Assembly (NCBI GenBank): GCA_041402045.1
Contig: JAWKSZ010000003.1
Coordinates: 124,001-188,000 of the forward strand
Direction of reading: 5' to 3'
Origin: JAGQRJ01 sp041402045
GTDB taxonomy: Bacteria; Planctomycetota; J058
DNA length: 64,000 bases
The translations under genes and the position numbers were made by a program. Below are positions 56,639 through 64,000 of the stretch, in pieces (positions within the stretch are counted from its first letter, which is position 1; every line of letters begins with the position of its first letter). The notes under the pieces are model-generated. The model ran no database searches. It had not been told where the DNA came from and was given only the letters and a program-made list of their open reading frames with translations.

Positions 56639-58234
56639 TCAGTAGAGCCGCAGGGCACCCCGTTCCTGGGGCGCGGGGGCGAGGCGCGGCCCGAACGCGC
56701 GCCAGATCCGAGTCCAGGGCACGACGTAGGTCGTCCCGCTGTGGGGGATCCCCACGCTGACGCCGACGAGGCGCCCCGCGCGGTCGAGGACCGCGCCGCC
56801 GAGCTGGGCTGGGTCGACCGGGGCGTCGATCGAGAGCACCGATGCGTAGCCGCGGGCGGCGGTCCCGCCCGAGAAGGCCTCGCGCAGTTGCTGCGCGCGA
56901 TCGAGTTGCTCGAGGAGCTCGGCCAGGGCTGCGAGGCGCAGGCGCTCGGCGAGCTTCCTCAGGCCCTCGACTGCCCCCGCGAGAGGCCCGCCTCCGCCGC
57001 CGCGCAGCCGCCTGAGGAACCCGGCGCCGACGGTGCGGGCCCGGCTGGAGACGATCCCCGCGCCGAGGGGGCCCGAGGCGCCCAAGACCTGGACCAGGGA
57101 CCCGATGGGTCGGGCCGGGGCGAGTTGCACGGCGGCGAAGGGCGGCCCCTCGACCTCGAGCAGGGCCAGGTCGTCGTCGGGGCTGAGCGCCGCGACCACG
57201 AACCGGCGACCTGCGTCCTCCAGGCGGGCACCGACCCGCAGGTCGCCGGCCAGGGTCACGGCGTGGCGAGGGTCGACCGGGGCCCAGGCGCGCGCGCCGG
57301 GCGCGACCCGGGGTGCCGGGCCCAGGAGCCCGCGCAGCGCGCGCTGTCGAGGTGTCGCCGCGGCCACCGCCACCAGCTCCCTCAGCCCCGGGCTGAAGGG
57401 CTCCGCGTCCCCCGCCGCGGGGGTCGCCGCGTCCTCGGGCTGACCCTGGACCTGGCGGCTCAGGCGCTGGGGCAGCTCCCGCGCCAGCCCGTCGGTGGCG
57501 CGGTAGAAGGCCTGGAGCACAGGGGTGCGCTCCGGGTGCAGCCGCAGCCCGGTGGGGAGCAGGATCCAGCCGGCCTCCAGCTCGGGCAGGCGGGCCTTGA
57601 TTCGCGCCTCGGGGATCGTGAGCGCCTGCGCGCGCTGAATGTCCGCCGCGCCGTTGAGCCCGATCAGGCGCCCTTCGAGGTCGACCAGCGGGCCGCCGGA
57701 GTTGCCGCTGAAGATCGGCGTGTCGCTCTGCAGCGCGCCCTGGTAGTCGAAGACGCCGCTGGCCCGGCTCTGGTCCGCCTGCCCGACGACGCGCCCGAGG
57801 CTGGCCACGGCCCAGTCGTCGCCGCGGAACCCGCCCGGGAAGCCGAGGCCCAGGACCCACGTCCCCGCCCGCGGCGCGTCGCCGCGCCAGGGGAAGCAGG
57901 GCAGGGCGCTCGTGACGGCCTCCGCCGGCTCCAGCAGGGCCAGGTCCTGCCCGTAGTCGACGCCGAGCCGGCGCATGAGCCGCTCGCTGCCGTCGGCCCA
58001 GCGGCACACGGCGTAGCGCGCGCCGGCCACCACGTGGGCGTTGGTGATCACGCGCCCGCGGGGGGTGATCACTGCGCCGGAGCCGGTGCCGACCACGCCC
58101 ACCACGAGCACGGTCCGCGCGCGGGCCGACTCGGCGATCGCCTGGACCTGCGCCTCGAGCGCGGCGGCGGGGGGCTCCTCAGCGATCGCTGCGCAGCAGG
58201 CGAGGCCGAGGGTCACGAGGAACGACGCGCGCAT
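56639..58234 (-). CDS. Secreted protein with two tandem trypsin-like domains, the second catalytically degenerate
   Basis: The product is about 531 aa; ATG 58234 has GGGAGGTG upstream. The signal peptide is RASFLVTLGLACCAAIAE. Domain 1 has a DegP/HtrA-type triad: ITNAHVV (His ~67), GQDLALLE (Asp ~97), FSGNSGGPL (Ser ~179). A helical linker follows (LQAFYRATDGLARELPQRLS). Domain 2 keeps a DDDLALLEVEG and GSLVQVLGASG pattern, but at the serine site it reads LGGAVLDRAGRLVGVSVG, with no GNSGG serine. It is probably a pseudo-protease module. No PDZ domain is visible. Likely periplasmic, for protein quality control or a specific cleavage. Confidence 0.85.
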   Translation of the reverse strand: MRASFLVTLGLACCAAIAEEPPAAALEAQVQAIAESARARTVLVVGVVGTGSGAVITPRGRVITNAHVVAGARYAVCRWADGSERLMRRLGVDYGQDLALLEPAEAVTSALPCFPWRGDAPRAGTWVLGLGFPGGFRGDDWAVASLGRVVGQADQSRASGVFDYQGALQSDTPIFSGNSGGPLVDLEGRLIGLNGAADIQRAQALTIPEARIKARLPELEAGWILLPTGLRLHPERTPVLQAFYRATDGLARELPQRLSRQVQGQPEDAATPAAGDAEPFSPGLRELVAVAAATPRQRALRGLLGPAPRVAPGARAWAPVDPRHAVTLAGDLRVGARLEDAGRRFVVAALSPDDDLALLEVEGPPFAAVQLAPARPIGSLVQVLGASGPLGAGIVSSRARTVGAGFLRRLRGGGGGPLAGAVEGLRKLAERLRLAALAELLEQLDRAQQLREAFSGGTAARGYASVLSIDAPVDPAQLGGAVLDRAGRLVGVSVGIPHSGTTYVVPWTRIWRAFGPRLAPAPQERGALRLY

Positions 58235-58288
58235 GGGCACCTCCCGGGGACGTGTTACGCGGTCCAGCGCCGGGCGTTTGCCCCCGGC

Positions 58289-59989
58289 TCAGGTGCGGCG
58301 CAGGGCCACCACCGTGAGGTCGTCATGCTGGGGCCCCGGGCTGAAAGCGGTGACCGCGTGCATGACCCGGTCGACCACCGCCGCGGGGCTCGTGTCGGGG
58401 CCGCGGACCGCCGCGCCCAGGCGCTCGAGGCCGAACTCCTCGCCGCTGGGCGAGGGCGCCTCGGTCGCCCCGTCGGTGTAGAGCACGATCACGTCCCCGG
58501 GTTGGAGCACCAGCGCGCGCTCTTGGAGGCGGGCCTCGATGTCCGGCGCCAGCCCCAGGACCACGCCCCCCGCGCGCATGAACTCGAGCTGGCCGGTGCT
58601 CGGGCGGTAGAACACGAGGTGTTCGTGGCCGGCGCCCGTGAACAGGAGCTCGCCCGTGCCCTCGTCGTAGCGCAGGAGGAGCATGGACACGAACAGCCCA
58701 GGCTCGAGGTCGCGGCTGAGGTGCCGGTTCATGCGGCCCAGGATCTCGCTCGTGCGCAGGTGGGTGTCGGCGAGGGCGTGCAGCAGCGAGTGCACCGTGC
58801 CCATCACGAGCCCGGCGCCGACGCCCTTCCCGGCGACGTCGCCGATCGACACGATGAGCTCCTGCCGCGGCTCCTTGCGCTTGAAGAAGTCGTAGAGGTC
58901 GCCGCCCACGGTGCGCGCGGGCTGGGTGCGGCCGGCGAGCTCGAGCCCCCGCACCGGCGGCAGGTGCTGGGGGAGGAAGCGCCGCTGGATCTGGGACGCG
59001 ATGCGCAGCTCCTCCTCCAGGCGCTCGCGCCCGGCGATCTCCTGCATCAGCCGCGCGTTGGCCAGGGCGATCCCGGCCAGGTCGCCGAAGGCGCCCACGA
59101 GCTCGACCACCTCGCCGTTGTCGGCGAAGGGATCGACCTCGGGCTCGTCGAGGTAGACCACCCCCAGGACCTCCTCTTGCGCGCTGAAGGGCACACAGAG
59201 GATCGACTTCAGGCGCATGTTGACCACGGACATGAACTGCCCGAGGTGCTCGTCGCCGGCCGCGTCCTGGCTGAGCACGGGGCGGCGCTGGGCGATGGCC
59301 TCGCGCACGATCTGCTGCGAGAGCCGCGAGGAGCCCGCGGCGTCGTCGAACCCGGCGGCCTGCTCGCTGCGCGCGACCTGGAGCTTGAGCTGGTCGTCCT
59401 CGTTCAGGATCAGGAACCCGCTCTTGGAGGGGACGAGGGAGAGCACGGCGTCCAGGATCCGCCCGAGCAGCGGCTCGATCTCGTGCTCGAGGTTGATCGC
59501 GCAGGCGACCTCGGCCAGCTTCTGCCAGCGCTGATCGCCGCCGCGCCGCTGCTTCTTGACCTTGATCGTCCCGCTGTGGCCGGACTCCATGCCCGCCGGG
59601 GCGGCCACCGCGGCGGGCACGGCCCGCGGCACGGGGCGGGCCGGCTCCGACGCGGCGGGCGGGCGCAGCTCGGCCAGCGACAGGGCCTGCGCGCCGGCGC
59701 GGGCGCGGTAGGTGAGCACCGAGCCCCCGACCCGGACCTGGTCGCCCTCGACGAGCACCTTGTCCATGATCGAGACGCCGTTGACCACGGTCCCGTTGCG
59801 GCTGTCGCGGTCGCGGATCACGAACCCCAGGGGGTCTCGCCGCTCGATGGAGAAGTGATACCGCGAGACGTTCATGTCGCGCAGGCTGATCACGTTGTCT
59901 TCGGCGCGGCCGACCGTGATCAGGTCTGCGTCGAGGGCGACCTCGAACGGAGGTCGGCCGGGCATGGACACGACCACACTTGCAGGCAT
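58289..59989 (-). CDS. FHA-GAF-PP2C (SpoIIE-type) serine phosphatase, second paralogue
   Basis: The product is 566 aa. The FHA domain is at ~10-95 (ITVGRAEDNVISL, VSRYHFSIERRD, DSRNGTVVNG). A Pro/Ala linker and GAF domain follow at ~160-305 (KSGFLILNED, SILCVPFSAQEEVLGVVYLD, GIALANARLM). The PP2C_SIG domain is at ~340-565 (GGDLYDFFKR, GDVAGKGVGAGLVM, YTDGATEAPSPSG, HDDLTVVAL). It has the same order as the 15.5-17.3 kb protein and the same ELKIASQIQRxxLP-type junction helix, so the two are likely ancient duplicates. No kinase is adjacent here. It presumably dephosphorylates a regulator in response to a GAF-sensed signal. Confidence 0.92.
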   Translation of the reverse strand: MPASVVVSMPGRPPFEVALDADLITVGRAEDNVISLRDMNVSRYHFSIERRDPLGFVIRDRDSRNGTVVNGVSIMDKVLVEGDQVRVGGSVLTYRARAGAQALSLAELRPPAASEPARPVPRAVPAAVAAPAGMESGHSGTIKVKKQRRGGDQRWQKLAEVACAINLEHEIEPLLGRILDAVLSLVPSKSGFLILNEDDQLKLQVARSEQAAGFDDAAGSSRLSQQIVREAIAQRRPVLSQDAAGDEHLGQFMSVVNMRLKSILCVPFSAQEEVLGVVYLDEPEVDPFADNGEVVELVGAFGDLAGIALANARLMQEIAGRERLEEELRIASQIQRRFLPQHLPPVRGLELAGRTQPARTVGGDLYDFFKRKEPRQELIVSIGDVAGKGVGAGLVMGTVHSLLHALADTHLRTSEILGRMNRHLSRDLEPGLFVSMLLLRYDEGTGELLFTGAGHEHLVFYRPSTGQLEFMRAGGVVLGLAPDIEARLQERALVLQPGDVIVLYTDGATEAPSPSGEEFGLERLGAAVRGPDTSPAAVVDRVMHAVTAFSPGPQHDDLTVVALRRT

Positions 59990-60023
59990 GGGGGGATGCT
60001 ACCCGGTCCCTCGGGCCCGCGCC

Positions 60024-61289
60024 TCACTTCAGGGGCAGGACGGCCCGCAGCGCCGGCGCCGCCTTGGCGGCCCGGTTGGCGCGTCCCGGCAGCGCGGCGC
60101 CATTGAGCACCACAGTGTGGTGCGCGTTCCCCAGCCCGCTGAGCGCGCCGACCTCGAAGGTCGAGTGGTGCACCTCGCCCATGAAGCTCAGGTCTCCCTG
60201 GCTCACGACGGTGCAGTGGTGCAGCTCGCTCATGGCGCTGATCGAGCCCTTGCTCACCAGCAGGGTGTGGTGCATGTCGCCGGCCAGCGAGACGCTGCCG
60301 CCCGCGATGATCACGCAGTGGGACGCCTCCCCCGAGATCTGCACGTCCCCCGAGCACACGACCAGGCAGTGGCTGAGGGAGCCCGTGACGGTCAGCGTCG
60401 AGGTCGTGATCCGCGTGTGGTGCAGGTCGTCGGTCACGATCAGGCCCTGCGGCCCCTTCGCCAGGAGCGCGCCGTCGGGCACGGTGCCGCTGACCGACTG
60501 GCCGCTGGCCTTCTCCGCCGCCGTCCGCAGGGCCTCGACGTTGCGCACGAGCGGGGCGAGGTCCGCGTTCGCGCCGGCGCCCACGAGCTGCGCCAGGTCG
60601 ACCGGCGCCCGAGACACGGGCTCCTCCACCGCCCGCGGCTCGTCGGGCTCCTCGACCTCGAGGGGCTCCTCCACCTCCAGGGGCTCTTCGGCGGGGGCGA
60701 GGGTCGAGCCCGGCTCCCGCGCCGGCGCGTCCAGCACGAGGGTCCGGGTGATGGAGGTCCCTGGGGCCTCGATCCGCTCCTCGAACTTCACGGGCCCCAC
60801 GCCGCGGGCGTAGTAGACCTTGACCTGCACGGTGGTGGCCGGCGACTTCACCGCCGCGGAGACCGGGACGGCGTCGAAGGCGCCGGCCGGGGTCTCGACG
60901 CGCTCGACCGCGCCCACGGTGTAGGCCTCGACCCGGAGCGTGCCCGCCTCGACCCGCTTCGCGCCCTGCTCGGGGTCGGCGAAGTTGGCCGGGAGCAGGA
61001 TCCGCTCGTCGGTCGACCGGTGCACCACGATGCGGTCGGCGTCCGCGGAGACCACCGCGCGACCCTCTTCCCCGCGCCAGCCCAGGACGAAGGCCGGCTG
61101 CCCGTCGACCTGTGTGGCCTTCAGGACCTCGAGGGTGGCGCTCCCTTGCTGGGAGCTCTGAGCGCCGGCGGTGCGGACCTCTTCGCTCTGGCGGTAGGTC
61201 CAGCGCTTGCCGGCCTCCAAGGGGAGGTAGGTCTGCGCCTGGGCCAGCGGGGCCAGGGCGAGGGCTAGGGCGACGATCGAACGCGACAT
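60024..61289 (-). CDS. Secreted protein with C-terminal histidine-ladder beta-helix repeats
   Basis: The product is 421 aa with a signal peptide (SIVALALALAPLAQAQ). Residues ~20-190 form a beta-rich domain (YLPLEAGKRWTYRQSEEV, VDGQPAFVLGWRGEEGRAV) common in secreted proteins of unknown function. A Glu/Pro hinge (EEPLEVEEPLEVEEPDEP) follows, then a helix. From ~283 seven 16-17-residue repeats of the type [HS]H[TCS]xxVxxGxxxxxGx occur, for example SHCVIIAGGSVSLAGDM and HHCTVVSQGDLSFMGEV. The second His is invariant at about 291, 307, 324, 341, 358, 375 and 391. The pattern predicts a small right-handed beta-helix, roughly bactofilin-like, with a stacked histidine column. A metal-binding or adhesive role is inference. 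Confidence 0.75.
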   Translation of the reverse strand: MSRSIVALALALAPLAQAQTYLPLEAGKRWTYRQSEEVRTAGAQSSQQGSATLEVLKATQVDGQPAFVLGWRGEEGRAVVSADADRIVVHRSTDERILLPANFADPEQGAKRVEAGTLRVEAYTVGAVERVETPAGAFDAVPVSAAVKSPATTVQVKVYYARGVGPVKFEERIEAPGTSITRTLVLDAPAREPGSTLAPAEEPLEVEEPLEVEEPDEPRAVEEPVSRAPVDLAQLVGAGANADLAPLVRNVEALRTAAEKASGQSVSGTVPDGALLAKGPQGLIVTDDLHHTRITTSTLTVTGSLSHCLVVCSGDVQISGEASHCVIIAGGSVSLAGDMHHTLLVSKGSISAMSELHHCTVVSQGDLSFMGEVHHSTFEVGALSGLGNAHHTVVLNGAALPGRANRAAKAAPALRAVLPLK

Positions 61290-61376
61290 GGGGCCTTCTC
61301 TCTACCGCGCAACGCTCGACGCATGGTAGCGCTCACGCCGCGCGGTGGGGAGCAGGCCCACCGCCGCCGAAGATCC

Positions 61377-61604
61377 CTACAGGGTCTTCCAGGGATGCGC
61401 GGGGGTCTCGATCAGGGGCTGCGCGTGCGCCTGGAGCAGGAGCGTCGGGTCGCTCTCCAGTTGCCGCAGTCCCAGGCGCAACGCCGCGCGAATGATCGCA
61501 GAGCGCTTCAAAGGGAGGCTCTCGCTGATCCGTTCGATCTGCTCGACGTCGGGGTCCGCGACGCGCAGGGTCACCTGCTGCACGAGGGCGTTCGAGTTAT
61601 CCAT
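61377..61604 (-). CDS. Small ribbon-helix-helix (CopG/Arc-type) protein
   Basis: The product is 75 aa; ATG 61604 has a GGAGACGCC leader with a good ribosome site. The pattern VQQVTLRVADPDVEQIERIS then LPLKRSAIIRAALRLGLRQL gives a strand followed by two helices, as in RHH DNA-binding proteins and antitoxins. The C-terminal tail is short (DPTLLLQAHAQPL). No toxin-like gene is adjacent, so a free-standing regulator is as likely as an orphan antitoxin. Confidence 0.7.
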   Translation of the reverse strand: MDNSNALVQQVTLRVADPDVEQIERISESLPLKRSAIIRAALRLGLRQLESDPTLLLQAHAQPLIETPAHPWKTL

Positions 61605-61678
61605 GGCGTCTCCTGTAAAGCTACATGAGCGGTAGGGCAAAATGCCCGGGGTGCTCGTTCGAGACGCGTCACAACTGC

Positions 61679-64000
61679 TTAGGACTCGGTGAGTGCCGTG
61701 GGCTGCGTGGCGCGCTCACGCTTTACACTGCGATTCGCGTGCCGCGGCAGGAGGCGCAGGAGGAGGGCCGTCAGGTCCTCGATGTACGTGTACCAGACCG
61801 GGAGCCCGATCAGGGTGAACACGGTGCTGGTTGCGAGGCCTCCGATCACGGCGATCGCGAGGCTGTCGATGTACGCGCCGGCCACGGTGGGGCCGGTGAA
61901 ACCCAGGGGCACCAGCCCGACGAGGGTCGAGACCGCGGTCATGAGCACGGGGCGTAGGCGGTCGCTGCAGCCGTCGAGCAACGCGTCGACGCGCGACCGA
62001 TCCCGACGCAACGCGTTGACGTGGTCGACCATCACGATCCCGTTGTTGACCACGATCCCGACCAGAATGATCACGCCTATGAACGCCACCGCGTCGAGCT
62101 CGTGGCCCTGGCCCCACAGCGCCCAGAACGCGCCGCTGAAGGCCAACGGCAAGGTGATCACGATCGCCAGCGGCTGCGAGAACGACTCGAACAGCGCGGC
62201 CATGAGCAGGATCACCACCGCCAGCGAGAGCAGCACGCCGCGCATCATGGTCTGCATCACGTCGTCGCGATCCCGGCCCCAGCGGCCCCAACTCCACGAG
62301 GTCCCGGGGGGGAAGCGATACCCCTCCAGCGCCGCCTGGACCCGGGCCTGGCCTTCGTCCGCGGTCACCGCCTTGTCGAACTCGATCCCGAGCCGCGCGC
62401 TGGTCTTGCGGTCCTGACGGCGCACGCTCGGCGGAACGGTGGCGAACTCGAAGTCGGCGACCGTCGCCAGGGGGACCACGATCCCCTTGGGGGTCGGCAC
62501 CGGGAGCGCATACAGGGCCGCGAGGTCGGTGCGCGCGGTGCGCGCGTCGGGGGCGACCATGAAGGTCAGCTCCCCCTCCTCGGCGACGTAGGGGCGCAGG
62601 GTCTGACCGCGGAAGGAGAACGCGATCACGCGCCCCACGGCGTCGGGGTCGAGGCCCACCCGGCGCGCCGCGTCCAGGTGCAGCTTGACCCGCACCTCCC
62701 GCTGGCCGTCGTCCTCCGGCGTGCGCACGTCGATCACGTCGGGGAGCACCTTCAGCTCGCGCCCGATCGCGATCGCCAGCTCCTGCAGGGCCTCGGGGTC
62801 CTCGCCGTGCACCGTGACGTGCACGAGGTTCGCGCCGTCGCCGCGGCCGTGGCGCATGTCCCACATGCGCTCGCCGACGCTGAGCTTGACGCCTGGGATC
62901 TGGGGCAGGTCGTCGCGCAGCTTCTGGCGCAGGGCGTCGACCGAGGCGTCGTCGGTGCGGTCGGGGGGCAGGTAGATCATGGACATGCTGCCCATGCGCT
63001 CGGAATACCAGGAGTAGACGTTCTCGTAGCCGAGGTCGGCCTTGTGCTCTGCGAGCCAGGCCTCGACGGTGTCCACGTAGCCCTCGAGCACCTCCTTCTG
63101 CGCCGCGTGCTGCACGGTGTAGTTGACCCGCACCGCCCGCTGGCGCATGCGCGGCTCACCGGACTTCTCCAGCTTGGAGAGGGGGTAGACCGCGCTCGCG
63201 GCGAGGGCGATCAGGAGCGCCAGCGTCCAGGTGCGGTGGGCAAGGGTCCACTGCAGGACCCTGCGGTAGCGGGGCAGGAGGAAGCCCAGCACGCGGCCGT
63301 GGTCCTGGGGCACCTCCTCGTCGATCCGCGCGGCGCAGAGCGGGATGAAGGTCAGCGAGAGCAAGAGCGAGCAGGCCACCGTCAGGCAGATCGCGAGGGC
63401 CACGCCGCCCATGTAGATCGTGAGCGTGCTGGTGGGGGTCACCAGCAGCCAGCTCCACACGATCACCGTCGTCGCGGTCGAGGCGACCACCGCCATGAGC
63501 ACCTGGCGCGTGCCCTCGCGGGCGGCCTGCAGCGGGGGCTCGCCGGCGGCGCGCAGGCGGTAGATGTTCTCGGCGACGACCACCGCGTTGTCGACGAGCA
63601 TGCCCACCCCGAGCATGAGCCCCAGGAGCGTCAGCACGTTCAGGTCCTGGCCCAGGAGGTAGAGCCCGCCCGCCGCGACCAGGAGCGAGAACGGGATCGC
63701 CATGGCCACGATCAAGGTCGTGCGCCAGGAGCGCAGGAAGAACAGGAGCACGCACACGGCGAGCAGTCCGCCGATCAGCCCCGCGTCGCGGAGCCCGCGC
63801 AGCGAGTTGAGGATCTCCTCGGCGGCGTCCTGCCAGATCAGGAAGTTGATCCCGTGCACGGCGGGGTCCTCCTGGATCTCGTCCAGGCGCCGCTTGATCC
63901 GGTCCACGGTCTCCACGGTGTTCGCCCGCGGCTCCTTGTAGACGTCGATCCCCACCGCGAACTTCCGGTCGAGGTGCCGCCCGTAGTCGAGGCGCGGCTG
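61679..64000 (-). CDS. RND-family (AcrB/MMPL-type) efflux transporter, 5'-truncated by the window edge
   Basis: The last ~770 codons are present and the N-terminus lies beyond 64000; the frame stays open to the edge (LDYGRHLDRKFAVGIDVYKE). Recognisable elements are GLIGGLLAVCVLLFFLRSWR, the TM4 region LGLMLGVGMLVDNAVVVAEN with its acidic relay residue, the large periplasmic loops, and the second half with FIGVIILVGIVVNNGIVMVD and LRPVLMTAVSTLVGLVPLGF. RND pumps export drugs, metals or lipids using proton flow. The VDNAVVVAEN sequence is that of the hydrophobe/amphiphile and general HAE1-HAE3 groups rather than heavy-metal CusA, but the substrate cannot be fixed. The membrane-fusion partner is outside the window. 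Confidence 0.93.
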   Translation of the reverse strand, partial: QPRLDYGRHLDRKFAVGIDVYKEPRANTVETVDRIKRRLDEIQEDPAVHGINFLIWQDAAEEILNSLRGLRDAGLIGGLLAVCVLLFFLRSWRTTLIVAMAIPFSLLVAAGGLYLLGQDLNVLTLLGLMLGVGMLVDNAVVVAENIYRLRAAGEPPLQAAREGTRQVLMAVVASTATTVIVWSWLLVTPTSTLTIYMGGVALAICLTVACSLLLSLTFIPLCAARIDEEVPQDHGRVLGFLLPRYRRVLQWTLAHRTWTLALLIALAASAVYPLSKLEKSGEPRMRQRAVRVNYTVQHAAQKEVLEGYVDTVEAWLAEHKADLGYENVYSWYSERMGSMSMIYLPPDRTDDASVDALRQKLRDDLPQIPGVKLSVGERMWDMRHGRGDGANLVHVTVHGEDPEALQELAIAIGRELKVLPDVIDVRTPEDDGQREVRVKLHLDAARRVGLDPDAVGRVIAFSFRGQTLRPYVAEEGELTFMVAPDARTARTDLAALYALPVPTPKGIVVPLATVADFEFATVPPSVRRQDRKTSARLGIEFDKAVTADEGQARVQAALEGYRFPPGTSWSWGRWGRDRDDVMQTMMRGVLLSLAVVILLMAALFESFSQPLAIVITLPLAFSGAFWALWGQGHELDAVAFIGVIILVGIVVNNGIVMVDHVNALRRDRSRVDALLDGCSDRLRPVLMTAVSTLVGLVPLGFTGPTVAGAYIDSLAIAVIGGLATSTVFTLIGLPVWYTYIEDLTALLLRLLPRHANRSVKRERATQPTALTES

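Noticed and set aside
61377..61604. Toxin-antitoxin module
   Set aside because: Only the RHH protein is present; neighbours are a beta-helix protein and an RND pump, with no small toxin gene.
1..64000. tRNA or rRNA genes
   Set aside because: I scanned the gaps between genes for cloverleaf-like segments and conserved rRNA words and saw none; a covariance-model search was not possible.

Overview
This is 64 kb of chromosomal DNA from a free-living, Gram-negative-type bacterium. GC is very high (roughly 70% by eye), with strong G/C at third codon positions, frequent GTG starts and many 4-nt ATGA/GTGA overlaps between consecutive genes. The gene content includes Hanks-type Ser/Thr kinases, FHA-GAF-SpoIIE-type phosphatases, a sigma-54 activator, oversized prepilin-like proteins, and a secreted metzincin with TIG domains and a MYXO-CTERM-like tail. 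This would fit a Planctomycetota or Myxococcota-like lineage. No rRNA or tRNA is present, so I cannot settle the phylum.

Layout. 0-4 kb: a leftward esterase / DUF58 / TgpA-like membrane protein set, then a divergent rightward Lgt-family gene. 4-8 kb: a leftward operon of SulP anion transporter, an unknown protein and an NtrB-like sensor kinase. 8-10.7 kb: a gene-poor accessory stretch with a 43-bp tandem array, G/C-rich hairpin repeats, and a decayed IS4-family transposase between two 60-bp direct repeats. 10.7-20.6 kb: a leftward signalling cluster (HEAT/TPR/propeller protein, ClpS, FHA-GAF-PP2C phosphatase, Ser/Thr kinase, NtrC-like regulator). 20.8-25.8 kb: a leftward BatA-like VWA protein / DUF819 permease / M1-like peptidase set. 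26-28.8 kb: a lipoprotein gene and nine tandem ~225-bp units with long inverted repeats.

28.8-37.6 kb, all leftward: a kinase with two FHA domains, an FHA-DUF4388 protein, GlnE, and a TIG/matrixin-like secreted peptidase with its small partner. 37.8-47.5 kb, leftward: a set of prepilin-like and secreted proteins (GspK-like of about 1480 aa, a secreted protein, a beta-propeller protein, a GspJ-like protein of 492 aa, a metallopeptidase). 47.8-54 kb, rightward: TypA/BipA, a kinase with MshEN-like and zinc-ribbon N-terminus, a YceK-like lipoprotein and two unknown proteins. 54-64 kb, mostly leftward: a DOT1-fold methyltransferase, a metallopeptidase lipoprotein, a PhaR-like regulator preceded by a perfect dyad, a tandem trypsin-like protease, a second FHA-GAF-PP2C phosphatase, a beta-helix protein with a histidine ladder, an RHH protein, and a truncated RND efflux pump.

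Functional theme: phospho-Ser/Thr signalling is very dense (three kinases, two phosphatases, one extra FHA protein), alongside an envelope and secretion programme. Quality caveat: many genes between about 17.6 and 38.1 kb are split over several reading frames although their domains continue across the breaks. Genes on either side are nearly intact. I read this mainly as local sequence error, so frameshifted genes are annotated as single loci with the breaks noted.
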